This document shows, one piece after another, positions 11,336 to 24,270 of a stretch of DNA of 64,000 nucleotides. Origin of the DNA: Apophysomyces variabilis (lineage: Eukaryota; Mucoromycota; Mucoromycetes; Mucorales; Mucoraceae); assembly GCA_002749535.1 (NCBI GenBank), contig MZZL01000406.1:669386-733385 (forward strand). The letters run 5' to 3'. Made by a program: the position numbers and the translations under genes. A model generated the notes under the pieces. That model did not search any database. It was given only the letters and a program-made list of their open reading frames with translations, and was not told the DNA's origin. Positions within the stretch are counted from its first letter, which is position 1, and the number at the start of each line of letters is the position of its first letter.

Positions 11336-13216
11336 ATGAGTGGATGGAATGTCAGCAGTAACGAACAGAGTACCACATTGGATGAGACGATCTTACAAAG
11401 GGACAAGGAAAGAATGCAAAAAGCTCACGGTAATTTTGGACCTTGGCTCGGAAACATGCCTCTTACTGTTGAGCAGACGACATCAACCCTGAACTTTACT
11501 CCTTGATCGGAGGAGTACCACCCATAGCATTCTCTAAGCCAAACTATCAACGCAAGCATAATGTAGGAACAAAAGCCTCGCCATGGTGAGAGTGAATAGG
11601 CAAACTTTAATACCAATCTGACGAAGAGAGTGCAGGCTATTGAAACCATTTACGAATCCAGCAAGAGTAGATGGTTTACAGTTAAGGCATTGGGCAAAGG
11701 CGACTGATCATGATAGCGAAGGTGTGTCTTTTTTTTTCCTTTTTCTGACTGGGTCCAATGGCTGGGTTCTAACTCTCACTGCAGATTACGCATTTGCCCA
11801 GTTTAACCGAGTCATTGATGTCGTGGAATATAACGATGAAGAATATGAGAAGTTCCTGACAGGTCGGTCAATGTGAACCATTCATCTTTTCGTTTTTTGC
11901 GATGGGAGAACAGTGATTTATATTGCTTGATATCAGATCCGAATTGGACAAAAGAAGAGACGGATTATCTGCTGAGCCTATGTAGACAGTACGACCTTCG
12001 ATTTCCCGTCATTGCCGACAGATATGAATCTAGCAACCCAAGGTCCATGGAGGTAAAAGCGAAAAGGAGATTGTTATCATGCAAATGGGATGAATTAAGA
12101 AGGTTGATGCACGCTACTAGGACTTAAAAGATCGATATTATAGCATTTTTCGAAAATTAGTTCGAGCAAGGCCTCATGCTGAATATGGACAAGATCGACA
12201 GACGTTGATACAGCAATATGCATACGATAAAGAAAAGGAGATTGAACGGAAACGGACATTGCTGACCTTGTTTAACCGAACACGTGAACAAGTTGAAGAG
12301 GAAGAAGTGTTATTAACCGAAGCACGACGAATAGCGGAAAATGAAGCACGTCTGGGACGTGAACGAGAGAATTTGTTTAATTTTCTACAGCTTGAGAGTG
12401 CGCAACAAGCGCCACCCACACCCATGACACCGACGCATGCAGGACCAGGCAGCAGTACATCCAATGGGTCATTGTCTACGCCGGGTAGCATCGGTATTGC
12501 GGGAGGAACCGCGAGTTCATCAAGCGCAGCGGATATTAAGGCACGTGTTAAATGGATATTTTGTGGATTGGCTAATCATGGTCCAGCAGAAAAAGAAGAA
12601 AGAGGAGACTAGCCATGTGAAGAAAGCGCGGAAAGTGTCCAATGCTTCAACAAGCATCTTGGAGGGTAAACTATTACAGATACAAGGTTGACTAAAACCC
12701 ATTGACTCGTCGTTATTACAGATATTGTTCCCGAGAAAAAGGAAAAACTTATTCCTGGAGTGTATGTACGATCTCAAAAGATACCTGGAGTGAAACCAGC
12801 CATGAATCAGAAAGTGCTTAAGACACTAGCGGATCTAGGCATTGGTAAGGGGAAGAAAAAGACATTAGGGGTGGGAGAGGCGGAGCGGAGAAAAAAAAAG
12901 GTGGCGGGCGGCACTGAAAGGAGATCTGCATGATTATAGGTCCTCGTCCCGTGATGGGAACCGCGCAAGTGTGTCACAAGTATGAACAGTTGCAAAATTC
13001 GGTTTTGAACATGTTTGATATGAAGAAGATGGTGGATAAGGCGGAAACAGATCATAGGATGAGAGCTCAGAGGGGGCGTGAAGGGAGTACATTTGGAAGG
13101 GTAAGATGACCTTGTTCATGTGTCCAATTTGAGTTTGTTCATTGATGGTTACATTTTAGAAGCAACAAACTACTAGCACAGGCAGTGGAGGCTTACGCGA
13201 CAAACGACGCCGGTAA
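11336..13216 (+). CDS. SWC4: SWC4/DMAP1, SWR1 and NuA4 complex subunit
   Basis: Ten exons: 11336-11429, 11477-11585, 11636-11721, 11785-11862, 11937-12052, 12121-12546, 12587-12665, 12722-12844, 12940-13100 and 13160-13216, giving 442 residues. The family links chromatin remodelling (H2A.Z deposition by SWR1) and histone acetylation (NuA4). The N-terminal INPELYSLIGGVPP block is followed by PWLLKPFTNPARVDGLQLRHW. The SANT-like domain (DPNWTKEETDYLLSLCRQYDLRF...RYY) lies at about residues 122-175. Next come a basic coiled coil with LFNRTREQVEEEE (about 200-250), a Ser/Thr/Pro linker, and the C-terminal block with KLIPGVYVRSQKIPGVKPA and GIGPRPVMGT. The donor of intron 6 (CGT|GTTAAA) is weak but is the only one that keeps the frame. 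The N-terminus before residue 30 shows none of the usual ADVRDIL-type motif, so the first exon is the least certain part. Confidence 0.93.
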
Positions 13217-13541
13217 TGGATGTGTGACATGGCGGAAAGTGACAAGGGTTTACCCAATAAAAATGTTTGCTTGAGTGTTTCCCATCATCACTTTAACAGG
13301 TAAAAATGCTTAGTGGAGTATGAATTGACCAACGACATCAGAGAGCCAGAAAAAAAATAACATAAAAAACATTTTTGGGAACCCTCACCTTTACTGCACC
13401 AACTCCTCTCTCTTCCCTTTCTCTTTCTTTTTCTTTTTTCCTTTTGGAAATATCCACTTGAACCTCTTTATACATATAATAGTATACAGAACGTATTCCT
13501 TAGCAGAAAGAATCTAGAAAGCAACCCACTTTTCCGAGAGA
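13217..13541. other. SWC4 to 13542 gene spacer
   Basis: A 325-bp tandem spacer with a long pyrimidine-rich tract (about 13400-13445) and ATACATATAATAGTATA before the next start, which is typical promoter composition. No gene is seen. Confidence 0.5.
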
Positions 13542-15268
13542 ATGCTCGAAAAGGACCAGACGCCTCCACCAAAGGCTGTCAACATCATTCGTCCTTCATC
13601 GCCATTTTTTCAACACTTCAAACGACCTGTTTCACCTCATCATCTCTCAGTACCTCGCGACACCTCTCATTCCTCCTCAACAACTTCCTCTTCCTCCTCC
13701 ACAAGTCCCCCATCAACGGTATCTGCATTGTCATCAGCATCATCAACCACACCTTCCATTCGCATCCCTCCCACCATCCTTAATCCCACAAACTTCGCTT
13801 CTGGATTCTCTTTATTTCAACCACCTAGTTGGACACAGTATGCAAAGCAATCGTTTGCCGCTGCTGCTGCCGCTGCGGCTGTGTCACAAACAACCCCAGC
13901 ATCGGTTGCCATAAATAATCCTACTGCAATTTCACATAAACTATTACAACGTCCCAAAAGCTTCTCCAACTTGTCTAGATACACTGTTGTATCACGAAAC
14001 GAATATTCACATGAAGATTACGCAAATCATTCCACAGATGAGGACGCCCTGGATAGTATTGATGGTGATACCGAAGAGGATGATGATGACGAAGATGACA
14101 TTTCTGAAGAGCATAACTCATCAGAATCGGATGAAGAGCTACCCGGAAAAGTGGTTGCAAAGGTCAAAGTTGGCACAATCATGAATGGAAAAGGTCAGTT
14201 TGTGTCTAAAGGTGAGACAGAAGCTTTGGATGACGCGCGGATGCATCGCAAGGTATCCCTGTTATTTTGTCCGAATTTCGGGAATTCATGCCGCCATCCA
14301 AATAGATTGCCGATCTCGAAATCGAAAAGGCATCCTTGCTCACACTTAATTCGACCCTCGAAGCTACTGTACGACGACAAGCTGAACGAATCGCCGAACT
14401 TGAGAAACGTTTGCATTCGTAAGAAGTTGATTGATTTTTTGCCTCGTTGCATTTCTATTCATGATTTCGACGACCAGAAATGATAGTCCACCAACGCCAT
14501 TGTCAGAGAAACAGATGGGATTCGAGGCAAGTCGATTTCTCCATACCCGCTATTTTTTCTTTGTTTCTAACGGGAAACTTTTTATAGCTGGAACCTACTG
14601 AGATCTCAGAAGATTTGACCGAAGATGAAATCCACGATGACCATTTGTTTCAGCGTGTACGTTCAATGGTGCAGTGTCTTATCGATGAAGCCCAGACGGC
14701 CATTCTACAGAAGACAAAGGTTACCGGACGTGTATTAACCAACTACGTTGATAAAGATGAAGGAAAAGAAATTTTGGAAGAATATGAACTGGATATAGAA
14801 ACGCTAGTACCACAGGAAAAAGGTATGTATATATATGTATGAAAACACGTTCATCCTGCGCAACAAGTTGACACGCGAAACGCAGAGAGAAAGCCGATAC
14901 TGAATCGGCGCTCATGGTCTCATACGAGTAACGAACACTCATTACAACCACAACAAACGAAACGAAGTTTACGAAGGGTTTCGGATGGTCATGAACGCGG
15001 ACGAACTGCAACAAATACCCTCCGACCCGCATCGCCTATAACATCCCGTCAAAGATCTATGACAACTACTAACCCTCCCTCTAGCAGACGATCAGCCGTG
15101 CCACGTACCATATCACGACCGTCCTCACCTGCTCTTACAAATCCACCTCGTTCACAATCACCTCAACCTCTCAATCCGCATTCATTACGTACATCCTCTC
15201 GAACGTCAAAACCAACTCCATTTCGAAAAAGCCAGCAGGAGTTGGAGCCACCAAAATGGCATAACTAA
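13542..15268 (+). CDS. Ser/Pro-rich coiled-coil protein, unknown function
   Basis: Five exons: 13542-14252, 14306-14418, 14478-14526, 14588-14822 and 14886-15268, giving 496 residues. I do not recognise a named family. The N-terminal 130 residues are Ser/Thr/Pro-rich and disordered with an eight-Ala run. An acidic patch (EEDDDDEDDISEEH, about residues 180-195) follows. A short, very regular coiled coil comes next (IADLEIEKASLLTLNSTLE... to ELEKRL, about 238-275), then an acidic helical segment (SEDLTEDEIHDDHLFQRVRSMVQCLIDEAQTAIL). The tail is basic and Ser/Arg/Pro-rich. Intron 3 is a GC-AG intron with the consensus GCAAGT donor (14527). The coiled coil suggests oligomerisation or scaffolding; any cellular role is unknown. 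It converges with YOS9 across a 0.8-kb gap. Confidence 0.82.
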
Positions 15269-16056
15269 AGCTGCAAAGTATACCGTTAAACTATTTTTAC
15301 CTATGCCCCATCGTTCTTGTTTTATGATATCAAAACCAAAATTCCCCTGAAGCAGCGCTTCAGTTTTCCCCACTCCCGGGACCCGCAGTATCGCATTTCC
15401 ATTCCCGCCGTTCCGGCTGAATTGTTGCGTAGGCATTTCTTTTGTTGAGCATATTTAGCTCCAAAGACGACATAGCTTCGTTAAAATCAAATGCTTGTAT
15501 GGTGTAATTATTAAAAAATTCTTTCTTGTTCCTCGTTCGATCTTGACACAGAATAGTTTATAATAAGAAAGAAATGGCGGGTATAGTGGGCAGCAGCTAG
15601 CTTACCATGGTAATGGATAAACAGGATGTTGTGATCGTCTGTGCATGCGATCTTTCCCGCAAGGCAGATCTACCTCCTTCCTGGAGACGATTGGCTTATC
15701 TAACTTATCTTTGCATGCATAATATGGTGTTGGATCTGCATTCATTATGATCCCCGGGCAATGGTCGTACATAAATGTGCATTAATAAGGAAGAGTATCG
15801 CTAGCGATAGCTGCCCACAACTATCATCCTTTGTTTTTTCTTTGTCACATTCCAGTAAATGATTTGTAAACATAGATCAGATTATTTTGACACTGTCTGG
15901 CAACGGAGCTACATGTCTCAAATCAGATATTTATGCGTATTTTTGCTAGGGCTGTGCATATTTAGGATAAAAAAAATGGCGATGATCTTGTTGTAAGCTG
16001 TGGGATATCGAGGGAATGAAACAGGAGCAGACCGTGTTGTAGAACTCGTTCCAATG
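15269..16056. other. Convergent intergenic region
   Basis: The 3' regions of the 13542-15268 gene and of YOS9 meet here. No gene or repeat is seen. Confidence 0.55.
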
Positions 16057-17589
16057 TTACGTTGTATAATAAGTTTTCTCATAAGCTTTCTTGTTCTGCT
16101 GTTGAACTTCTGATCCCTCTGCGACCTGACCGTTTTCAGACGTCCGTTTCTCTTCGTCTGCATGTTTTAGTTGAGAAGCAAAGAGCTTTTTGATTTGCGC
16201 GCTATCTCCTTGTAGAATCCTCCCTTGTTCATCCGTGTATATAAACGTGATGTCCATGCCGTCTTCCGCTTCAGATTCCTGTGCCTGCCGTTGCAATTGA
16301 TTGACTTGCGATGTGAGTTGCGCAATCATAGTCAACAAAAGATCTTTTGTCACCGGCTCAACATTTTCCTCACTTTCCGCAGCCTTATTTATCTCTTTTA
16401 TGTTCAACTCTTCTGCTGCTACCAGCGAATCTCTGTTTATTGTTGTGCTAGAGTGTGTTGGAACCTGGTTTACGTCTTCCGCTGTTGGATCGCTCGGAAC
16501 CTCTGCCTGCCGAGCGGTTGTCTCGGTTTGCTCTTCGCTTCCACTTGCTATTAAATGCTCAGGTACAACTGGGTTGCATTCGATTGTATGTGCTTTTGAT
16601 TGCGTCTGAGAAGCAAGTACCATTTCTTCGCAGAGTCGTGGTGTGGAAATAACGATTTGGTATTGACATATCGTCACTTCATGGAACCATGAAATACGAT
16701 CATTAACCTGCATATCACAATGATACTATTTTTGAACGCTTAGAATCAGTTTAAAGACCAAGCCATTGTCCTTTCTACCTGTACTTCCACCGTACGAGGT
16801 TTACCAGTCAAATCACATTTAGTACCGCCTGTCCATTTTTGGACAAGATAACGTTTATCGCCCACACGCCGAAGACTCGTAACGGGAGACGCTACCCTTT
16901 GGGATACATCGGTTTGTTCGCTTGGGCTTCCCGATTCCGCAGGTTCCGAATAGATGCCTAACAAGTACGACGGGACGTTACTTTGCGTTGTGGCACTCTC
17001 GCCCTGAGCGCTTTGATCGATATGGAATTGGCGGACATGCTTCATATGGCAATATTCATACGTCCAATAGGTATGCGACTTTTTTGTTTTATGCAATAGA
17101 CTGTAAGTAACTTAAGTGGAAATGAGCGAAAAGGATACTTACATGGTAATACAGGCAATTCTTGCTAAGAGGTTCAAGAAGCTGAATCCCTCTTTCGATG
17201 CTCTGCTGTATATCTTCTTCGCTAACGGGCTCTGAATGTTGTTGCCGTGCTTTTTCAGCGTCACTGTCGATATGAGGCATAGTGCATAAAAAGGGCTGCC
17301 CATATGCGCTCATCATCACAAGTTTGTTATCGTCCTTTACATCAGTCTTGAAAGAGACTTGATCCTAATAAATCTATATATTAAATAACGTAAAATCGTT
17401 TTTCACCTTTCGGCCATGACTTACAGCCGGATGTCGTTCATATATTCTCGATTCCGGAATCTTTTTCTCTGTTAAGGCCACTCGATATTGAGGAAATGCT
17501 AAAGGATCCTCATAGACAAAAGATGAAGCTAGGCATGATGGCAGCAGCTGTATAAGCAGCCCAATTGCAACAAACTGACATAAGCCCAT
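16057..17589 (-). CDS. YOS9: ER quality-control lectin YOS9/OS-9 (MRH domain)
   Basis: Four exons on the minus strand: 17589-17407, 17364-17143, 17078-16779 and 16707-16057, giving 451 residues. OS-9 proteins bind trimmed mannose glycans on misfolded glycoproteins and hand them to the HRD1 ubiquitin ligase for ER-associated degradation. A hydrophobic signal peptide starts at the Met at 17589 (MGLCQFVAIGLLIQLLPSC); an upstream in-frame Met at 17670 would put a charged leader in front. Family blocks are VYEDPLAFPQYRV, CLYY followed by WTYEYCHMKHVRQFH, and the CDLTGKPRTVEVQ core of the mannose-6-phosphate-receptor-homology domain (about residues 131-265). The rest is acidic and partly coiled coil. 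The C-terminus ends in EKTYYTT and has no HDEL/KDEL retrieval signal, unlike yeast Yos9, so ER retention may depend on partner binding. Confidence 0.93.
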
Positions 17590-19322
17590 TTGTTTTTTGT
17601 TTTCGTGTCCTCTCAGCTTCTTTGAGAGTAACGGCCAGTAAAGGAAAATTTCAGTTCGTTGTGACAGCATATTGACTCAGTTGCCCCGTGGCACCCGACC
17701 ATTCGATTTCCCTTTGCTCGTAACACCATGCGCAGAGAGGACAGACAATTAATGTAATGGGACTATGAATGTCCACATACATAGCTTTAAAACATACTGC
17801 TGAAGATAAGTTCTAGATGGTAGTTGGTATACAGTGAAAAATGGTTCCTGCAAGGCACGGGCAATTGTTATTGAAACTCAGTCTTTGCAAACGTACATGA
17901 TCTACTACAATTCACACCCAATATTATAGAAAAGAACGTAGTTATATAATAGATGGACCGAAAAGAAGAATATATGCTTGGTGAGTCGAATGAACAATTG
18001 CAGAAAAATTTGGAGGTAACACATTAATCCATAGCTTGTGCTACCATGGACCACAGTGCTGCACAGCCCAAACTGCAAATGCACGTACACTCACTTAGAA
18101 GTTATTGATGCAAATTTCTCAATAAAGTCGGCAAAGTGCACGTATGATAGCCCCATGCTAATGATATCCAAACGCCTTGATGTGGTCGGCTTCCCCAGGT
18201 CGGGCCCGAATGGCTTGTTTATTTTCAGAATACATATGACTGGGTCCTCCGCGGTATCAAATCAAACTAAGCTGGATATACCGTCAACCGATGACAGATC
18301 CGTGTTGATCCAGATGAATGGAATACCAAGGCCATTCATGATTTGTCTGGCTATCTCGTATTTGATGCTATTTTCTTTATTACGAAGAGCTCTGTATTGG
18401 AATGCGGCAAGCGCTGGTCAAATTTTGATTGCACTTGTTCCTGATCTATTCACCGTGAATATCCAACCTTTGATATCCTCTGTACATTGCTGCACAGTTC
18501 CCGAATAAGTCTTTGCGTTCACTGATGAGAACGACTGCCGGCTATCATTCACGGATGTTTCGGAATGGCTGTGGTTGGCTTCAACATTGCGGATTAGGTT
18601 TTTCGGATACTAGAAAGAGAAAAAACAGAAAGAGCAGTGCAAGTGGTCAAGTACATTGTGTGCTTTGCTATCGGGGCATCAAAGGAAGTGCAACAGTGGT
18701 GGCCTGCGTCCTGGAAATGCGCCCATTATTTTGTTATTTTTGGTCGAAATTTTTTTTAGCGATACACCAATTTTCATTTTCACATTACAGTACGCTCAGA
18801 AAATGCGCCAATACCCTTTCTGAGAAACAGTGCAAGATGAACAAGAATAAAAAAACGCAAAATGCTTGAGATGTATTTTGTTTGGCTTCTCAATATAATT
18901 CACTGTTTTTTTATCATTATGATATAATAGTTCTTCTGTTTCACTAGATTTTCCCTCACGTGTCTTGTTACATTTTTTTCTTTCATAGCGGACACAAAAA
19001 AAAAAGGATCGACTGCACTGTTCAACTTGAAATTGATAGCCCCGCTACTTCCGGAAGCCAACAAAGACTCTCTCGCTAACCCAACATGAATTGATAATGG
19101 AAGCAACCAAGTACATAGATCTTTCCTTATTGATGCTTATGCCAACCCTATCGATCAAATCAACTACATTCTGTCGAACCTAGACCTTCCTCTTCACCCC
19201 TTAGCCTTTACTGACAGGTTTTTCTCTGTCACAAGCCGATAGCCACGACAGGTTTACAGTCACACGGGGGCACAACCTCTTCAGTTCTTCTTTCAAGCTA
19301 ACGCGAAGTACGCGACGGCACA
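17590..19322. other. Divergent intergenic region, YOS9 to HIRA
   Basis: About 1.7 kb between divergently transcribed YOS9 and HIRA. A 156-codon open frame (18038-18508 +) and a 118-codon one (18513-18869 +) lie here. Neither shows a domain, splice-linked partner exons or a convincing start, so they are not called as genes. Confidence 0.45.
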
Positions 19323-22300
19323 ATGATTATCTCCAAACCCGAATGGATCCATCATTCTGGTAATATTATCACTTGTCACCTCTTTCTCTCTCACCAACTG
19401 TATTTCTCTCCCTCTTTGACTATGCATTATAGGCGGAATTAAGGGTAAAAAGCCTTGTATATACTCTCTTCATGTGCATCCAGACGGAAAACGGCTGGCC
19501 ACTGGTAGTCTAGGTAAAACGACGCTTGCAATCCTACGATTTCTTCCATTTTAAACGCTCTCTCAGACACAACTGTCAAGATATGGAATACGGACCCTAT
19601 TCTAAACGAACATGCCGAGCAAGATCCCAATGTACATAAATTACTGTGCACCATGTCGATGCATAACGGTAAGCAGATCAAAATCTTACTACCCCTCAAC
19701 CTTTTTGTTTAGGGGCCGTTCTATGTGTACGGTGGTCGAACGATGGTCGATATTTAGCTTCAGGCTCGGACAACGACAATGTCATAATCATATGGGAGCT
19801 CGACCGGTTGATAACATGCCCAAGATGCTAGCAAAATATTCATATTTTTTGCACTTTATGTAGATTAAACACTGGGCTTGGTGCAGGTTTCGGGGATTAT
19901 GGAGTGAATCATGAAACATGGCGAGCGGTGAAGTATCTTCGAGGACACGAATCTGGTAAGAGGGACCAAGCATACCAAAGACACTGCTAACGTTACTCTC
20001 ATAGATGTACAGGATTTAGCATGGTCTAGGGACAGCCATTATCTGGCCTCTTGTGGTGCTGATGGATTGGTTATAGTCTGGGATGGCAATACTTTCGGTA
20101 AGAAGGAAAACCCTTGTTTATATCAATAGGATTGAACTAATAGATACTGTTGAATAGATCAAGTAAAGAAGATAGATCAGCATTCCGGGTTTGTGCAAGG
20201 TGTAACATGGGATCCCGTTGGAAAATATCTTGCTACGCAGGTACGGGTCGTAATGTCCATAGATGCGAATTCAAGGCTGATTTTGATTATATTTGGTCGT
20301 TCACAGTCAGATGATAAGATGGTCAAAATATGGCGCACATCTGATTGGGGACTCGAAAAGGACATTAAAGGACCCTTTGTCAATGCCCCTGGCACTACTA
20401 TGTTTCGTAGGCTTAGGTTTGTCATGTTCGTTTTTCTCGCAATGGGGAATTAACTGCGTCTAAAGCTGGTCTCCCAATGCTTCGCATCTTGCTGCGGCTA
20501 ACGCGGTTAATGGGATACAATGTGTGGCAGCAATTGTTCAAAGAGATGATTGGACTTCGGATGTGACACTTATAGGTCATAAAATGCCAATTGAAGTGAC
20601 GGTAAGAATAGACAGCGATATGGATGTCTGATATAACGACCACCCACAGGCTTTTAATCCAAAACTGTTCTATTTCCCAGAAAGTGGGAAAAGTTCCGAA
20701 GCAGGAGGAGCTGACGCTGAAACATTATCTACTATCTGTGCCCTGGGAGGGCAAGATAGCAAAATATCTATATGGGTTACCAATTTTTCCAGACCCCTCT
20801 GCGTTGCAAGTGATTTGTTTGAAAACAACGTATATGACATAGCATGGTATGGCCTCTAAGTCAAATATTTTATAATGCTTATTCTTTTTGCCGCAGGTCA
20901 CCGGATGGAAAGAGTTTATACGCCTGCTCACAGGACGGTACAATTGCATGTCTTCAACTGCAACAAGAGTTAACCAATGTTGCACCTAATGAACAAATGG
21001 TATGTCTGTTCCACGTACCTCATGACTCATCACTCAGACACACCTATCACAGCTCAAACAATTATCAAAATATGGATATGATCGACGTAACGCTGTGCTA
21101 CCTGAGGCTCCATCTCAGCTGGATCTAGAGGAGGAGAACGCTATTATCAATAAGACCTCGTCATCCAAAAGGATAGCAGATCTAATGGGTGCTAATAATA
21201 CAACATCGGAATACCAAGTAAATACGACAGCAGAAACTATGCCGTCAAAGAATGGTGTAGACAGCAGTCAACTGCCGCAACCTGCTGTTGCATCCGTCCC
21301 CTCTGAAGCAGGCTTCACATCATCCTCCACTGCTGCTGTTAGTGCTCCTTTTGAGCAAACGGTAACAGTAATGAAAGATGGAAAAAGGCGGATACAGCCT
21401 GTGCACGTTAGCAGCAACGGTCCATCACGACTGGCAATAAGATCGACCACGGTAAGTAAAAGAGTAGGAACGAACAAAATAACTTGCTTCAGTATAGATT
21501 GTTGCTTAAGCTGAGGCTAACGCATTTTGCAGGAGAAAAATCTATCCAGACAAGCGAGTGACAAAGCAAGGATCCCAACAGCAGCAACACAATTATCTCC
21601 CATGGAGGATATCGAATATAGTGCTCCGCTGTCGAATTTACCACCATCCGGCATCGGTGCAGCCGTTACTGGGAATAAGCGAAAGCATGAAGAATCAACT
21701 TCCGATAGCGTAGATGCAAAAGACACAGCACCTCGACGAAAGCCTGCCTGGGTAGATTCAGGCCTGGTATCACCTATGGTTGCCCAAAGCCGAGTCAAAT
21801 TAGGTATTCCTACCGTGAAGGCGACGATCACCAAACGAATACCTTTGGGTGACAAGAGCATGATGATCGAGTGTCATAATACGACTGGGAGAGGTATTTG
21901 GCGAAATAGTGGTTGACTATTAATCAAAGATCTTTATAGGCGAAAACAATGATTATAGCAAAATTGTTGCTGTTTCTCAAGGATCTCCCATTTGGTCCGA
22001 CTACCTTGCTAGCGCAGTAGTGTTGATCACAGGAAATGACCTTTTTACTACAATTGGATGCGAGGATGGCACGCTTCATGTGTATTCCCCAGCGGGGAGA
22101 AGGTATTTGCATTAGGATCAATGCAAACTAGCATTATGTAGTTAACTCGCATCAGGCTTATTCCCCCTATTGTACTGGAAAGCTCGCCTGTATTTCTTAA
22201 CAGTTCAGACCAATGGTTACTTTGTCTTACTTCCACAGGTCTTGTATATAGTTGGTACGTCATCATTGAAGATAAAGCTTCATTTAATCAAGGGTCTATA

Positions 22301-23184
22301 GGGATATTCCACATGAACGTAGCTGTCTCGCTGCGATATCTATTGCTCCGATTTTACGCGTCGCTCTTTTACCTTCTAGTTCCCCACAAATAGCACCGAC
22401 TATACGCGATGTCCGTGTTCAGAAGAATGGTGTACCGCTTATGATCACAAGCTATCAACAAGCATTTACATATCATTTAAATATGAACATGTGGTTACGT
22501 ATCAGCGATCCGTGGTATATTATTTCCGAGTTCTGGGATGGTGCTGCTAGTTCAAGGGATCGTCGAACTACTGCACATCCTCTAGGATGGTTGGCAAACA
22601 ATACCTCCTTGCATGGTGGTGTTGATCCTATTAGCAAATCGATGATGGATCTGGCGGGCACAGACAAAGAAACTACTGGCGTTGTTACCATCAGTCATAT
22701 TGAGGTAGTTAAGTGTATGCAGTCGTGTTTCCATGTATACTAATTATTGTACAGATTCAGTTAGCTGTAGCAGCTTTGCTTGAATCACCAGAAGAATATA
22801 AAGACTGGCTTATGTTCTATGCAAGGCAATTAGCAAAAGAAAATGCGCAGGAGAAGGCAGACGAGCTTTGTCGATGGCTTATTGGCCCACCTTATATGTA
22901 AGATTATGGTCTATAAAACTGCTGGATCTGACGAAAGATTCTGTTAGTCCTTCCTCTTATATCGACTGGCAACCTGATATTTTAGTATGTCAAGGATGAC
23001 TCAAAATATAGATATTGATCATTTGTCTCTAGGGAAAATTATCCAAACGAGAACTACTGCAGCAAATCCTCCCTACATTAGGTAACTATATCTGTGCCGC
23101 ATCTTAACAAGAAAACTCACTTAATTTATAGGTCAAAATCGACGGCTTCAAAGAATAGTAGCGGCTTTCAAATCTTGCATTTAA
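19323..23184 (+). CDS. HIR1: HIRA/HIR1 histone chaperone subunit
   Basis: Twenty exons, giving 944 residues; all twenty phases agree. Boundaries: 19323-19359, 19433-19513, 19567-19668, 19713-19806, 19864-19955, 20005-20097, 20158-20240, 20307-20416, 20466-20601, 20650-20846, 20897-20999, 21053-21451, 21533-21893, 21940-22102, 22156-22254, 22302-22704, 22755-22897, 22948-22984, 23033-23081 and 23132-23184. HIRA deposits H3-H4 independently of replication. The N-terminal seven-blade WD40 propeller (about residues 1-375) shows HPDGKRLATGS, WSNDGRYLASGSDD-type and LRGHESDVQDLAWSRDSHYLASCG repeats. It is followed by the LKQLSKYGYDRRN..LPEAPSQLDLEEEN segment, a Ser/Thr-rich linker with basic patches (B-domain region), and the C-terminal HIRA domain (GCEDGTLHVYSPAGRRLIPP... 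to LSKRELLQQILPTLGQNRRLQR). Both yeast-type Hir1 and animal HIRA share this layout. Confidence 0.96.
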
Positions 23185-24181
23185 AAATATTCTTCCTCAA
23201 GGTTTTGGCACGAAAATTCATTCAGGTCAAAAGAACATGCACAAGTCAATACAAAAGCTATATATAATCATGAACTTTAATAATCTGGCATGATACAAAG
23301 AGGTCACCTCTTTTTACTTGGTTTTCTCTTTTGCTTATTACAATGAGAACAACAGAAAATGGAGTTCCTGAGAAAAAAGTTGTGATGACATTGTAGGAAA
23401 AAAAAAAAGGAAATATTAATCAAATTTACCAAGTACCTATTAAGAAAAGCTCTTGGACGATTAATAAAAGGGCGAAATTCATCGTCTCTACCGATCTTAA
23501 ACATCCTCATACGACATTAGCAAAGTTTGCACGCTCAATGCTCTGAGTAAGTTGTTTAACGATAAATCTATACCTGCCAAATCCGTCTTGCCGCATTTTT
23601 GAGAGACTATGCTATTTGTTTTTCAATCTACTGCTTATAATTAGCAGATGGTTTCTTTTCTTCAGTTTAAAGCGTTTTAAAATGTTCACTGCGAAGTTAT
23701 TAGTCTAGGTCAAACCTCTAGAAAGAAGTAGCCTTTGTCAGATTTATTTTACAACTCCATTAGTTAAAAAGAACTATGGATAAACCTTGAATTTATTAAT
23801 TTATATTAAATCTTTTCAGTGTCTTTATTCTATTTGGAACTGTTTAAATGAAGAGAGAAGTATACTAAAATTAATACTAAAATTAAAAAAATGTACAGTA
23901 GATGTAAGTAAAGCAGAGCATACGATCAATGAAACAAATGAGAAAAAGGTGCTCATTCAGATTTCTTAGTTATATGAAATGGCTTGACATCCGTTCAGCA
24001 GATAGGCTTAATATGAATCTGAATCGCGGTGTACCATACAAGTTTTATGGTGTGTACCAAATGAACAGCAAAGATTGTGCACCAATGTACATATATATAT
24101 ATATAACGTGTACCTAGCAATATACGAAAAATAGACTTAAACTGCCTATAAATTATTCTTAAAAACCCACAAAAAAAGCGT
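23185..24181. other. AT-rich spacer before tRNA-Leu
   Basis: HIRA 3' region followed by AT-rich DNA, including an (AT)7 run at 24091-24104. No protein gene is recognised. Confidence 0.55.
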
Positions 24182-24264
24182 GGAGAGATGGCCGAGTTGG
24201 TCTAAGGCGTCAGGTTAAGGCCCTGATCTCTTCGGAGGCGTGGGTTCGAATCCCACTCTCTTCA
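24182..24264 (+). tRNA. tRNA-Leu (anticodon AAG)
   Basis: An 83-nt cloverleaf with the long variable arm of a class II tRNA. The 7-bp acceptor stem pairs GGAGAGA with TCTCTTC (one G-U), followed by discriminator A. The internal promoter A box is TGGCCGAGTTGG and the B box is GGTTCGAATCC. The anticodon loop TTAAGGC carries AAG, reading CUU and, as inosine, CUC. There is no intron. A five-T Pol III terminator follows at 24266-24270. CCA is not encoded, as expected for a nuclear gene. Confidence 0.97.
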
Positions 24265-24270
24265 CTTTTT
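24265..24270 (+). terminator. RNA polymerase III T-run terminator
   Basis: CTTTTT directly after the tRNA-Leu 3' end, the usual Pol III stop signal. Confidence 0.8.

Noticed and set aside
18038..18508. 156-codon open frame between YOS9 and HIRA
   Set aside because: No domain, no splice partners, no clear start context, and neither strand reads as a known protein. Left unannotated.
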